In this document: one piece after another, positions 9,014 to 17,542 of the stretch
Position numbering within the stretch: the first letter of the stretch is position 1
Layout of the letters: the number at the start of each line of letters is the position of its first letter
Assembly (NCBI GenBank): GCA_016879935.1
Contig: JAACJQ010000125.1
Span: forward strand, 1 to 45,072
Source of the DNA: Archangiaceae bacterium
GTDB lineage: Bacteria > Myxococcota > Myxococcia > Myxococcales > Myxococcaceae
DNA length: 45,072 nucleotides
Direction: 5' to 3'
Notes under the pieces: model-generated
What the model was told of the DNA's origin: nothing
The model's database searches: none
Seen by the model: only the letters and a program-made list of their open reading frames with translations
Translations under genes and position numbers: made by a program

Positions 9014-9145
9014 TCAGGCGGGGTGGGGCTGCGCAAGCTGTCGAATCGTCACGGTGACCTGCGCCCAGGCCGCCGCACTGAGGGTCTTCACCGACCGCAC
9101 CTTCTTGCGGGTTCCGGGACGCCTGGTGTGGGTGGTGGGACGCAT
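9014..9145 (-). CDS. Small basic protein of unknown function (43 residues)
   Basis: This frame (MRPTTHTRRPGTRKKVR... ending RQLAQPHPA) has an unusually good ribosome-binding site: GGAGGT five bases before the ATG at 9145, which is rarer than expected by chance in this DNA. The N-terminal half is very basic, while the C-terminal half is Ala/Val/Thr-rich (SAAAWAQVTVTIRQL). It has no Cys and no obvious membrane segment. Its layout, a charged leader then a small neutral core, would suit a small nucleic-acid-binding protein or a short precursor peptide, but no modifying enzyme lies nearby. I do not recognise it. The frame continues upstream of 9145, but the Shine-Dalgarno decides this start. Confidence 0.45.
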   Translation of the reverse strand: MRPTTHTRRPGTRKKVRSVKTLSAAAWAQVTVTIRQLAQPHPA

Positions 9146-9259
9146 GGGGACCTCCGAAAAGCGACTGAGCATCAGTGCAGCAACCAGCCTGCCAGCTTCA
9201 AACGCACGACCAGCCGCGGGGATTTCAGGCATCTGGCGGACGCGTGAAGGTGGTCGGCG

Positions 9260-9275
9260 CTGACACACGTGTCAG
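9260..9275. promoter_or_regulatory. Inverted repeat upstream of rnpB (operator-like)
   Basis: A perfect 7-bp inverted repeat (CTGACAC / GTGTCAG) with a 2-base centre. The half-site CTGACA recurs at about 9290-9295, and related TGAGACA/CTGAG words follow to about 9340. The cluster lies 70-110 bp before the RNase P RNA. A weak -10-like TGCTAG occurs at 9352-9357. It may be a regulator site for rnpB or for the small minus-strand gene; the regulator is unknown. Confidence 0.35.
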
Positions 9276-9366
9276 AGGCGCGTCGCTTTGCTGACAGCTC
9301 AGCGGCGCCTGAAACACTGCTGAGACACTCACTGAGCTCGTGCGGCGCCTGTGCTAGCAGCGACGG

Positions 9367-9765
9367 TGCTGGAGCAGCTCGGGTGAACGCCGGTCACTGC
9401 AGGACGGGGTGGCGGGAGGAAAGTCCGGGCACCGAAGGGCAGGGTGCTGGCTAACGGCCAGTCGGCGCGAGCCGCAGGAAAGTGCCACAGAAAACAGACC
9501 TCCCGTCGCAAGGCGGGGAAGGGTGAAACGGTGCGGTAAGAGCGCACCGCGTGACTGGTGACAGTCGCGGCACGGCAAACCCCACCCGGTGCAAGAGCCA
9601 ATAGGGAAGCGTCGACTCGAAAGGGTCGACACGGGCGGCCCGCCCGAGGCTTCCGGGTTGCTTGCTGTCGAAGGCGTCGGCAACGGCGCCTCTAGATGAA
9701 TGTTCGCCGGCCTCGGGAAACCGGGGTGCACAAAACCCGGCTTACAGAGCTGCTCCAGCGTTTTT
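9367..9765 (+). ncRNA. rnpB: RNase P RNA, bacterial type A
   Basis: This is the catalytic RNA that matures tRNA 5' ends. Conserved blocks are plain: the CR-I block GGAGGAAAGTCCGGGC (ending at 9430), CCACAGAAAACAGACC near 9487-9502, the CCA-binding L15 region with GGTGCAAGAGCC (9589-9600), AGATGAATG near 9694-9702, and the 3' block ACCCGGCTTACAG (about 9734-9746). Helix P1 is a perfect 13-bp pairing of 9368-9380 with 9747-9759, and six T residues follow at 9761-9766, giving a natural 3' end. Limits are set from P1 and the T run and may be off by a few bases. The 3' end overlaps the last codons of the opposite-strand gene. Confidence 0.96.
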
Positions 9766-11595
9766 TCCTTCAGGGTCGAGCACGGTGTGGCCGCGCAGGT
9801 CGTCGACGAGATCGACTGCCCCGTCGTCTGCGATCGCCAGGGACGAGACCCGGGCCTCGACGGTGAACTCGGCGATGGGCATCAGGCGCTCGAGATTCCA
9901 CACCACGACCTCGGCCGACGAAGCGGAGGCTGCACGCAGCCCGTTGGGGCTGACCGCGAACGCGCTGATCGACTCGCTGTGCGTTCGAGGCAGCGCGGCT
10001 CCATCGAGCTCGAGGTCGAGCGTTCGGGGCACGATCAGGCGCTCGCCGCTGAACCGAGGCGGGGCGCTGACTGGAATGGGACGTGCGAGCTTGAGTGGCT
10101 GTGGCGGGTGCGTCGGGCTCCACCGAACGCCCACGCCCCGCCGCTCGAGGGCCACCACGGTGCCCGCGTCGGAGACGCAGACGAACGCGCGCTCGGTGAG
10201 CTGAGGGCACGGCACACGCTCGGTCGCGCGCGAATTCAGGTTCACGCGCTCGAGTGCAGGGCCCTTCTCGGTGCGCGTGAGCAGGGCGAGCCAATCGCCG
10301 TTCAGGTGCGCTCTGAGCCCCGGGAACTGCGAGGTCCCCGCGTCGAACACCAACACGTCGTCACCGCGGAGCAACGCCACGCGCGCTCCACTGCAGAGCA
10401 GCTCACGAACGCCGTCGACCTGATGTGTGCTCCAGCGCGCCACGCCCGCTGCGTCGAGACGAACGATCGTCGCGCCCGCGCGCACCACCTGCACGAGCGG
10501 GGACGAGAGCGTCGTGACGCTATCGGTGATCAGCCCAGTTGGTGAACCACCGCGCGAAGCGAGAAACAGAAGGTGCCCATCGGCGCTGAAGGCCGCGAGC
10601 GCGAGGTCGTCTCGAAAAGGCGCGAACGTGGCGCCCGTGTTTCCAGTGACGAGGTCGACGATTCGCACGCCCGTTCCTTCGACGACAGCCACGCGGCGTT
10701 CGAGTGGGTGAAGACAGAGGCTGCGCCAGCGAGCCTGGCCGAGCGGCGCGGGCGCGTGGCGGGCGCCGTCGTTCAGCGACACCCACGCTGGCGCGTCGCT
10801 CGAGAAGTCGAGCGCGAAGAGGCCACCGCCGCTGACCAGCGTGCTCGCGCCGGTGCTGCCGATGGACTCGACTTGGCTCGTTTCTGGCGCCACCCGGAGC
10901 ACGGACCGATCGGTGATCGCGAGCAGCTTCCCCTCGTCTTCGCTCCACGCGAGCGCGTGCAGGGTTGGCTGCTTCGCGCGCTCCTCGAGAAACGAATCGC
11001 GAGCCCGTTCGAGCGTCTGCTCGGCCTCACGAAACCGCGCGCCAGCGGGACCGCCAGGGTCGTCGGGAAAGCTGTCGTCGTCCGCGACGGTCTCCATCAC
11101 GGCGTCTTCGGCCTCGGCGAGCGCGGCATCGAGCTCGAGGAGTCGATCGACGGGTGGCGTGGGCTCCTTCCACAGCGTCAGGCTCCACGTCTCACGAAAG
11201 CCCGCCTCGCCGAACTCGAAGCGCGCCAGCCGCCCAGCCGCCCCGACGAAGAGCGCGGCTCCACTCGAGCACAGCACTTCCACGCTGGCCTCGATCGACG
11301 CCGTGACCTCGAGGTCGTCGACGGAGCGACACTCGATCGCGACCCGCGGCCGCGTGAGCCCCTCGAGTGCTCGCGGCTGCTGGTCGGCATCGCCAGGCAG
11401 CTGCCGCACGGTGACGACCCGGAGCGGTTCGTGCAGCACCTCGAGGTGGGTGACGCGAACGGGCTGCAGTGCCCGCACGCGCCCATCGAACCCCACGACG
11501 GCGATTCGTTCACTGTCACGAACGACGACGACCTCATGCTCCTGCAGCACGAGCGCGTGCGTCGGCACACACGGGAGCGCGAAGCGGCGCTCCAT
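9742..11595 (-). CDS. Beta-propeller-like (WD40-type) protein of unknown function
   Basis: A 617-residue protein without signal peptide or membrane segments, so probably cytoplasmic. Short repeated units typical of propellers recur, clearest at the end: SISAFAVSPNGLRAASAS followed by EVVVWNLE, and earlier TLHALAWSEDEGKLLAITD and ALAAFSADGHLLFLAS. The middle (about 150-215) contains an acidic helical insert. The ATG at 11595 is 3 bp after the ftsK stop, so the two genes are probably cotranscribed. The C-terminal codons and stop lie inside the 3' end of rnpB on the other strand: the TAA stop is the complement of the conserved TTA of the RNase P 3' block. Propellers usually act as protein-binding scaffolds; no partner can be named. 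Confidence 0.7.
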   Translation of the reverse strand: MERRFALPCVPTHALVLQEHEVVVVRDSERIAVVGFDGRVRALQPVRVTHLEVLHEPLRVVTVRQLPGDADQQPRALEGLTRPRVAIECRSVDDLEVTASIEASVEVLCSSGAALFVGAAGRLARFEFGEAGFRETWSLTLWKEPTPPVDRLLELDAALAEAEDAVMETVADDDSFPDDPGGPAGARFREAEQTLERARDSFLEERAKQPTLHALAWSEDEGKLLAITDRSVLRVAPETSQVESIGSTGASTLVSGGGLFALDFSSDAPAWVSLNDGARHAPAPLGQARWRSLCLHPLERRVAVVEGTGVRIVDLVTGNTGATFAPFRDDLALAAFSADGHLLFLASRGGSPTGLITDSVTTLSSPLVQVVRAGATIVRLDAAGVARWSTHQVDGVRELLCSGARVALLRGDDVLVFDAGTSQFPGLRAHLNGDWLALLTRTEKGPALERVNLNSRATERVPCPQLTERAFVCVSDAGTVVALERRGVGVRWSPTHPPQPLKLARPIPVSAPPRFSGERLIVPRTLDLELDGAALPRTHSESISAFAVSPNGLRAASASSAEVVVWNLERLMPIAEFTVEARVSSLAIADDGAVDLVDDLRGHTVLDPEGKNAGAAL

Positions 11596-11598
11596 GCC

Positions 11599-14500
11599 TC
11601 ACATCGCGCCAGCGCCGGGCATCTGACCGATGCCGCGCACGAGGACTTCGCGAGGCTTGGCTCCATCGGCCGCACCGACGACGCCGTCACGCTCCATGCG
11701 TTCGATCATGCGCGCCGCGCGGTTGTACCCGATGCGCATCTTGCGCTGGAGCATCGAGATCGAGACGTTCTTCATCTCGCTCACGATGGCGATGGCCTGG
11801 TCGTAGAGCTCGTCGGAAAGCTCGTCTTCGACCTCTTCACCGCCCTCGTTTTCCTCCTCACGCGCCTTGAGGATCGACTCGTCGTAGACGGGCTTGCCCT
11901 GGGCCTTGAGGTGATCGACGACCTTCTTGATCTCGGTCTCCGACACGAAGCAGCCGTGCACGCGCTGCAGGTGGGCGCTCGTCGGCGGCATGATGAGCAT
12001 GTCGCCCATGCCGAGCAGCGCTTCGGCGCCGACGGTGCCGATGATCGTCATCGAGTCGGGCTTGCTGCGCAGCATGAAGCTGATGCGCGTCGGGAAGTTC
12101 GCCTTGATGATGCCGGTGACGACGTCGGTCGACGGGCGCTGGGTGGCGACCATCAGGTGAATGCCGGCGGCGCGGGCCATCTGCGCGAGGCGGGCGATCG
12201 ACGTCTCGACCTCTTTCGAGGCGACCATCATGAGGTCGGCGAGCTCGTCGATGATGACGACGATGTACGGCAGCTTCTGGCGCTCTTCGGGAGCGGGCGG
12301 CTCGGCCGACTCGGTCGACGCGGCTTCGGCGAGCGCGGCGGCTTCCTGCTCCGACGGCGCATCGTCGGTCGCAGGCTCTTCGACGCGAATCTCGGCTTCG
12401 GTCTTCGCGGCTTCGACGGCCTTGTCGAGATCGGCCGACGCGGTGACGGCCTCGCGAATCTCCTCGGGCGGCTCGGCGGGCGCGGCGACTCCCACGTCCA
12501 TCACGGGCACGGTGGGCGCAGCAGCCTCGACAGGCACGACGTTCTCCTGAGACGGCGTCTCCTGGCCATCGCCGACGTCGACGATGAGCAGCTTGCGCTT
12601 CTTCTTCTTCGGCGCTTCGGGCGGCGGCGCAAACAGGGGCGGGGCCTCGACAGCCGCTTCTGCCTTCGCTTCGGCAACAGGCTCCACGGGCTTCGGCGCC
12701 TCGACCGGCTTCGGCGCTTCGGCCTTCGGCTTGATGACGGTCGGCTTCGCCTCGACGGTCGACTTCGCCTCGACGGTCGACTTCGCGGCGGCCTTCTTCT
12801 TCGCCTCGGTCTCGACGAGCGTGTTGTAGCCCGTGATGTTGCGCACGCCGGCTTCCGACAAGAGCTTGTAGCGGCGAGTCATCTCGTCGACGGCCCACTG
12901 GAGCGCGACCGCCGCTTTGCGGGGATCGGTCACGACCGGCAGCAGCAGATGCGGAATGCCCTCGTAGATCGAGAGCTCGAGCATCTTCGGGTCGACCATG
13001 ATGAAGCGCACTTCTTCGGGCGTCGACTTGAGCAGAATCGACATGATCATCGCGTTCACCGACACCGACTTGCCCGAGCCCGTCGTACCGGCCATCAGCA
13101 GGTGAGGGGCTTTGGCGAGGTCGAGGATGTACGGCATGCCCTCGATGTCCTTGCCGAGGCACATGGTGAGGCGCGACTGCGACTTCTGAAACGCGTCCTG
13201 CTCGCCGATCTCCTTGAGGAACACCATCTCGCGTTCCTTGTTCGGCACCTCGATGCCGACGACGCCCTTGCCGGGAATCGGAGCCACGATGCGAACGCGC
13301 ATGGCCTCCATCGCCATGGCGAGGTCGTCTGAGAGCGAGGCGATGCGGCTGATCTTCACGCCGGGCGCGGGCTTGAACTCGTACATCGTGACGACGGGGC
13401 CCGGGCGAATCTCGACGACTTCACCTTCGATGCCGAAGTCCTTCAGCTTCGAGGTGAGGCGCTCGGCCGTGACGAGGAAGGCGTCTTTGTCGAGCACCTT
13501 CTTCTCGTTCTTCTTCATGTCGAGCATGTCGAGCGGCGGCAGATCGAAGCCTGTGCGACCCTCGCTGAACTCGAACTGCTTGGCCTTCTCGACCTTCGTC
13601 GGCTTGGGCGGCGCCTTGGGCTCGACGATGAGCGGCATCTTCGCGAGCGCGTGCGGCGGAACGGCGGCGAGCGCCGAGACCTGGGCACCGACGGCGAGCG
13701 CACCCGAGGCAGCAGGGGCGAGCGACTCCGAGATGGCGGGCATCGGCGGCATCGACGTCGACGCGGCCTTCGACTCGTTCACGAACATCGCCGCATCGAC
13801 GGGCTCGGGCGGCATCGACACCGCGGGCGGCGGCGGCGGAGCGGCCTCGACGATCATCGGCACGCGCTTCTGCGTGACGGCGGCGACGGGCGGCTGTGAC
13901 GGAACCTGAGGCGCAGGCGGCATCGACTGGGGCGGCGGCGGAGGCGGCTGCTGCTGGCCGAAGAACGACATGGCCCACGCGGGGTCGCCGTTGGTGGGCA
14001 CCGCCTGCTCCTGCGCGGGGCCCGGAATGTGCGTCTTCGCCTCGTCGAGCAGGCCCGGCGTGATGGCGGCCACCGACTGCGCGCGCTGCTCCTTCTCCTT
14101 CAGGCGGGCAGACTTGAGGGCTTCCTGTGCGAGGCGGGCGGCCTCACGCTCGACGGCGAGGCGCTCACGCTCGAGGCGCAGCTTCTCCTTCTCGGCGATG
14201 GCACGGGCGCGCGCCTCTTCCTGGCCCTTCTGCAGACGATCGGCTTCGTCGGCGGCGGCTTCGGCTTCGGCGGCGGCCAGCTCGAGCTCGGCGAGCTCTG
14301 CCTCTTCCTCTTCGAGCTCGGAGAGGAACGTCTCCTCTTCGGCCTTCGCCTTCTCGGCCTCGAGCTTGCGCTCTTCCATGCGCTTCTGCTGCTCGGCCCA
14401 GAACGTGAGGCTCCACGCCTTCGCCTTCTCGAGCAGCACGAGCGACTTCTCGTACGCCCAGCCACAGAAGCGCAGGAACGCGAACTGGGTGCCGACGATG

Positions 14501-15039
14501 GCGGCGGTGGCGGCGATGGCGCTGACGAGCACGACGGTGCCCACGGTGGAGAACAGCGCCGTCATGATGCCGCCGAGCTCACGGCCGATGAGGCCACCCG
14601 GCGCGTGGGCCCAGCTCGCGTCTTCCTTGAACATGAGCTGCGCGAGAATGGCGCCCGAGACGAGGAAGAGGCCGAACGAGACGAGCTGTGGCCACCGCTT
14701 CTTCTCGCGATCGCCGACGAAGAGCACACCCGCGGCGTAGAAGCCGACGATGGGCACCACCAGCGCGACGATGCCGAGCAGCCCGCGGAACGCTTCTCCG
14801 ATGGCGTGACCGACGGGGCCGATGGCGTTGCGGAAGCCCGGGCCCACACGATCGTGCGCGTCGAAGGTCGCGATCGAGAGGAACGACAGCACCGACGCCG
14901 CGAGCACGAACACGCCAACGATGGCGCGCCGCCCCGTGTTCGACGTGCCCATCTTCTTCTCTTTCAGGGCCTTTCGCCTCGCGACGATGTCCTGCTTCGA
15001 GAGCAGCGTCTTTTCCTTCGGTCGCTTCGCCGTCGTCAT
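11599..15039 (-). CDS. ftsK: DNA translocase FtsK/SpoIIIE family with large insertion in the motor
   Basis: An 1146-residue septal DNA pump that clears and orients chromosome ends during division. The ATG at 15039 is chosen for its AGGTG ribosome-binding site; the frame is open to 15126. Four N-terminal membrane segments lie within the first 190 residues. A Glu/Ala/Arg coiled coil and a Pro/Ala-rich linker follow, then the alpha/beta motor with Walker A GTTGSGKS (near 650), the Walker B region VVIIDELADLMM (about 920-932) and RPSTDVVTGIIKANFPTRI. The C-terminal winged-helix gamma domain, which reads KOPS/SRS-like sites, ends the protein (SISMLQRKMRIGYNRAARMI). Odd: about 177 residues (roughly 742-918) of Lys/Ala/Pro/Glu-rich low complexity interrupt the motor between Walker A and B. 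It is divergent to the Zn-ribbon/TPR gene and cotranscribed with the propeller gene. Confidence 0.95.
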   Translation of the reverse strand: MTTAKRPKEKTLLSKQDIVARRKALKEKKMGTSNTGRRAIVGVFVLAASVLSFLSIATFDAHDRVGPGFRNAIGPVGHAIGEAFRGLLGIVALVVPIVGFYAAGVLFVGDREKKRWPQLVSFGLFLVSGAILAQLMFKEDASWAHAPGGLIGRELGGIMTALFSTVGTVVLVSAIAATAAIVGTQFAFLRFCGWAYEKSLVLLEKAKAWSLTFWAEQQKRMEERKLEAEKAKAEEETFLSELEEEEAELAELELAAAEAEAAADEADRLQKGQEEARARAIAEKEKLRLERERLAVEREAARLAQEALKSARLKEKEQRAQSVAAITPGLLDEAKTHIPGPAQEQAVPTNGDPAWAMSFFGQQQPPPPPPQSMPPAPQVPSQPPVAAVTQKRVPMIVEAAPPPPPAVSMPPEPVDAAMFVNESKAASTSMPPMPAISESLAPAASGALAVGAQVSALAAVPPHALAKMPLIVEPKAPPKPTKVEKAKQFEFSEGRTGFDLPPLDMLDMKKNEKKVLDKDAFLVTAERLTSKLKDFGIEGEVVEIRPGPVVTMYEFKPAPGVKISRIASLSDDLAMAMEAMRVRIVAPIPGKGVVGIEVPNKEREMVFLKEIGEQDAFQKSQSRLTMCLGKDIEGMPYILDLAKAPHLLMAGTTGSGKSVSVNAMIMSILLKSTPEEVRFIMVDPKMLELSIYEGIPHLLLPVVTDPRKAAVALQWAVDEMTRRYKLLSEAGVRNITGYNTLVETEAKKKAAAKSTVEAKSTVEAKPTVIKPKAEAPKPVEAPKPVEPVAEAKAEAAVEAPPLFAPPPEAPKKKKRKLLIVDVGDGQETPSQENVVPVEAAAPTVPVMDVGVAAPAEPPEEIREAVTASADLDKAVEAAKTEAEIRVEEPATDDAPSEQEAAALAEAASTESAEPPAPEERQKLPYIVVIIDELADLMMVASKEVETSIARLAQMARAAGIHLMVATQRPSTDVVTGIIKANFPTRISFMLRSKPDSMTIIGTVGAEALLGMGDMLIMPPTSAHLQRVHGCFVSETEIKKVVDHLKAQGKPVYDESILKAREEENEGGEEVEDELSDELYDQAIAIVSEMKNVSISMLQRKMRIGYNRAARMIERMERDGVVGAADGAKPREVLVRGIGQMPGAGAM

Positions 15040-15188
15040 CACCAACACCTCTGGATCGAGATGTTGCGGAGTGTAGGGAGGGGGACCCACTCGGCAATTT
15101 TTCGACCGGCGCGCGAGACGATTCATCGAAAGAGGTCAGGAAGTTGCGTTCCCGTAGGCGGGAGCCTGATCTACGGTCGAGGCCTCCC
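15040..15188. promoter_or_regulatory. Divergent promoter region ftsK / Zn-ribbon-TPR gene
   Basis: These 149 bp separate the ftsK start from the plus-strand gene at 15189. Both promoters must lie here or within the adjacent 5' ends. It is somewhat richer in A/T around 15095-15140 (CAATTTTTCG, GAAAGAGG). I see no clear sigma-70 boxes or terminator. Confidence 0.4.
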
Positions 15189-16637
15189 ATGGACGTGCGC
15201 TGTCCAAGATGTCAGTCGGAATACGAGCTCGACGACGCTCGCGTCACCGACGACGGCGTCACCGTGAAGTGCTCCGAGTGCGCGCACGTCTTCCGCGTGA
15301 AGAAGAAGTCGCTGGTGATGACGCTGCCGGTGCGTGACGAGCAGGCGGCCGCAGCGGTCTCGGCGCCGTTGCCTCCGACCGCCGTTCATCGCGAGTGGAA
15401 GGTTCGGCAGCCGAACGGCAACATCTACCTGTGCCGCGAGCTCACGACGCTCCAGAAGTGGATCATCGAGCGCAAGGTTGGCCGCGACGATGAGATCTCG
15501 CTGACCGGCGAGACGTGGAAGCGGTTGGGCAACATTCCCGAGCTGGCGAGCTTCTTCCAGGTGGTCGACGACGCCGCGAAGGGCCGTGCCTACGAAGCGA
15601 TTCGGGCGAGCCAGGTCGACTTGCCGGCCGTGCAGCCGCCACCTCCACCGCCGCCCTCGATTCCACCGGGCGCGCGCATTCACGAGACGTGGAAGGAGCC
15701 GAACTTCTCGGTGCCGGCCGAGCCCGCGTTGCCGCCGCTCCCGCCTCCGCCGCCTGCGCTCGACCCGCTGAAGGAGACGATCAAGGCGCCGTCGTTCAAG
15801 ACGCCTCCGCCGCAGCCGTCGTTGCCGAAGCCCGCGTCGCGCCCGTTGCCGCAGGTCGAGCCCGTCGACGAGAAGGATCTCGAGAAGGCCGTTCGAGGCG
15901 GTGGGGGCTTCAAGTGGCTGGTGCTGATTCTCGGTGGGTTGTTGGTCGGTGGCGGCGCTGGCTACTACTTCGGGTTCTACGAGCCGGAGCAGCAGGCGAA
16001 GGCCGATGCCGAGCGCATGGCGGCGCAGAAAGCAGCCGAAGACGCCGCGCGGGTGAAAGCCGAGCAGGAAGCGGCAGCCGCGCGCGCGAAGCTCGAGGCC
16101 GAAGCGAAGCAGCGTGAGCTCGAGGCGCTGGCCGATGCGGGGGTTGCCGATGCTGGCGCCGACGCGGGCGTTCACGATGCGGGCGTCGTTGATGCCGGAG
16201 TTCCCGATGCGGGCGCGGCTCCGATCGCCGCCACGGTCGATGCAGGCACCGCGAAGGTCGCGACGGGAGCACCTCCCGGCCGCTCGTACGATTTCTACAT
16301 GGAGCGTGGTGACGCGCTTCGTGACGCCGAGAAGCCGAGCTCCGCGCTGAGCTTCTACGGCAAGGCGGCCGATCTGAAACCCGATCGCGTCGAGCCCGTC
16401 GTGGGTCGCGGCTTTGCGCTCTTCGACATGGGGCAGATGCTGCAGGCCGAGGCCTCGTTCGAACAGGCGCTGCGGCTGAACGGCAAGTACGGCCCCGCGA
16501 TCATGGGCATGGCCGAGACGCTCAAGGCGCAGGGGAAGAAGGCGCGCGCCATCGAGTACTACCAGCGGTACCTCGATGAGCACCCGACCGGCTCCGAGGC
16601 GAACGTCGCGCGCAACGCCATCGAGCGTCTGAAGTAG
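15189..16637 (+). CDS. Zn-ribbon / GYF-like / membrane-anchored TPR protein
   Basis: A 482-residue protein. An MJ0042 Zn ribbon opens it (MDVRCPRCQSEY; Cys5, Cys8, Cys28, Cys31), then a GYF-like domain (about 62-125: EWKVRQPNGNIYLC, GETWKRLGNIPEL), a long Pro-rich linker, one membrane segment (about 241-262), an Ala/Glu/Lys coiled coil, an Asp-Ala-Gly repeat tract (about 316-355) and C-terminal TPR repeats (about 365-480: DALRDAEKPSSALSFYGKA, QAEASFEQALRLNGKYG). The ATG at 15189 places the Zn ribbon at the start; a much longer open frame upstream is noise. The layout parallels the GltJ-like protein at 6887-8584 but replaces the TonB-like end by TPRs. An envelope scaffold or signalling role is inferred. 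The WD40-like gene follows after 2 bp. Confidence 0.82.
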   Translation: MDVRCPRCQSEYELDDARVTDDGVTVKCSECAHVFRVKKKSLVMTLPVRDEQAAAAVSAPLPPTAVHREWKVRQPNGNIYLCRELTTLQKWIIERKVGRDDEISLTGETWKRLGNIPELASFFQVVDDAAKGRAYEAIRASQVDLPAVQPPPPPPPSIPPGARIHETWKEPNFSVPAEPALPPLPPPPPALDPLKETIKAPSFKTPPPQPSLPKPASRPLPQVEPVDEKDLEKAVRGGGGFKWLVLILGGLLVGGGAGYYFGFYEPEQQAKADAERMAAQKAAEDAARVKAEQEAAAARAKLEAEAKQRELEALADAGVADAGADAGVHDAGVVDAGVPDAGAAPIAATVDAGTAKVATGAPPGRSYDFYMERGDALRDAEKPSSALSFYGKAADLKPDRVEPVVGRGFALFDMGQMLQAEASFEQALRLNGKYGPAIMGMAETLKAQGKKARAIEYYQRYLDEHPTGSEANVARNAIERLK

Positions 16638-16639
16638 CG

Positions 16640-17500
16640 ATGAAGATCCGCGCGCGGGTGAAGGCTCACACCGCGAAGGTGACGGCGCTCGCGTTCGCTC
16701 CCGATGGCAAGACGTTGGTGAGCGGCGGCGAAGACGCATCGTTGGCCTGGAGCGACGTAGCGAAGAAGAAGGTCGTCGCGAGGACGGCGCTCGGCGAGTT
16801 CAATCCACATGCGCTCTCGCTGGCCGCGCTCTCGGCCGAAGACGTGTGGCTCACGAAGTTCCCGCATCCGCGCGCGCGGGTGCAGCACTACGGCAGGGCG
16901 CGACTGATCGCCGAGCTGGGCAAGAGTCATCTGGCGTTCGCGCAGGTGCGCGTGTCGAAGAACCGTCGTGCCGGGCTGAGCGGTGGAACGAAGAAGGGCC
17001 TGTTCGTCTGGGACGTCGCCGCTTCGAAGACGACGGGAGTGTTGCCTGGTCTGCGTGGCGCGTCGGATTCGTTCGAACTCTCTGCTGATGGAACTCGCGC
17101 GGTGACACTCGGGTACACGAATCACCGACTCACGTGCTGGGATCTCGAGTCGTGCAAAGCGCAGTGGGCCGTCGACACCACCAGCTCCGGAGCAGTGGCG
17201 TGGTCTCCTGATGGGCGAAGCGTCATCGAGTGCGCTGACGATTTGATCGCCCGGTCGTCGGAGACAGGATCGAAGCGGTGGTCACAGTCCCGTGTTCACG
17301 GCGCGCCGTTTCTCGCGTGGCCGAAGGCTGACCGGATCATCGCGGCGTCGCGCTCGGCTGTGAGGGTCGTTCGAGGGCGCGATGGTGAAGTGGTCGAGGA
17401 GTTCGAACTGGTCTCTCGCGGAACGGCCTTCGCCGTGAGCGACGATGGGTCGGCGATCGCCGTGGCCGATGAAGAGGGCGTCGTCTCGCTGATCTGGTGA
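16640..17500 (+). CDS. WD40-repeat-like beta-propeller protein
   Basis: A 286-residue cytoplasmic protein made of WD40-like blades: KVTALAFAPDGKTLVSGGED near the start, DSFELSADGTRAVTLGYTNH with CWDLES in the middle, GAVAWSPDGRSVIECADD, and GTAFAVSDDGSAIAVADEEG at the end, finishing in LIW. About seven blades would fit the length. It starts 2 bp after the stop of the Zn-ribbon/TPR protein, so coupled expression and perhaps interaction are likely. A second propeller-type gene is paired in the same way with ftsK (9742-11595). No enzymatic domain is present, and the partner and process are unknown. Confidence 0.78.
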   Translation: MKIRARVKAHTAKVTALAFAPDGKTLVSGGEDASLAWSDVAKKKVVARTALGEFNPHALSLAALSAEDVWLTKFPHPRARVQHYGRARLIAELGKSHLAFAQVRVSKNRRAGLSGGTKKGLFVWDVAASKTTGVLPGLRGASDSFELSADGTRAVTLGYTNHRLTCWDLESCKAQWAVDTTSSGAVAWSPDGRSVIECADDLIARSSETGSKRWSQSRVHGAPFLAWPKADRIIAASRSAVRVVRGRDGEVVEEFELVSRGTAFAVSDDGSAIAVADEEGVVSLIW

Positions 17501-17542
17501 CCGCTGGACGGCGATTGTCGAAGTTGGCTATCGAGTCGCGCC

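Noticed and set aside
10573-13332. 919-codon plus-strand frame antisense to ftsK and the propeller gene
   Set aside because: It opposes the conserved FtsK motor and contains only Arg/His/Asp-rich low complexity, so it is a third-position GC artefact.
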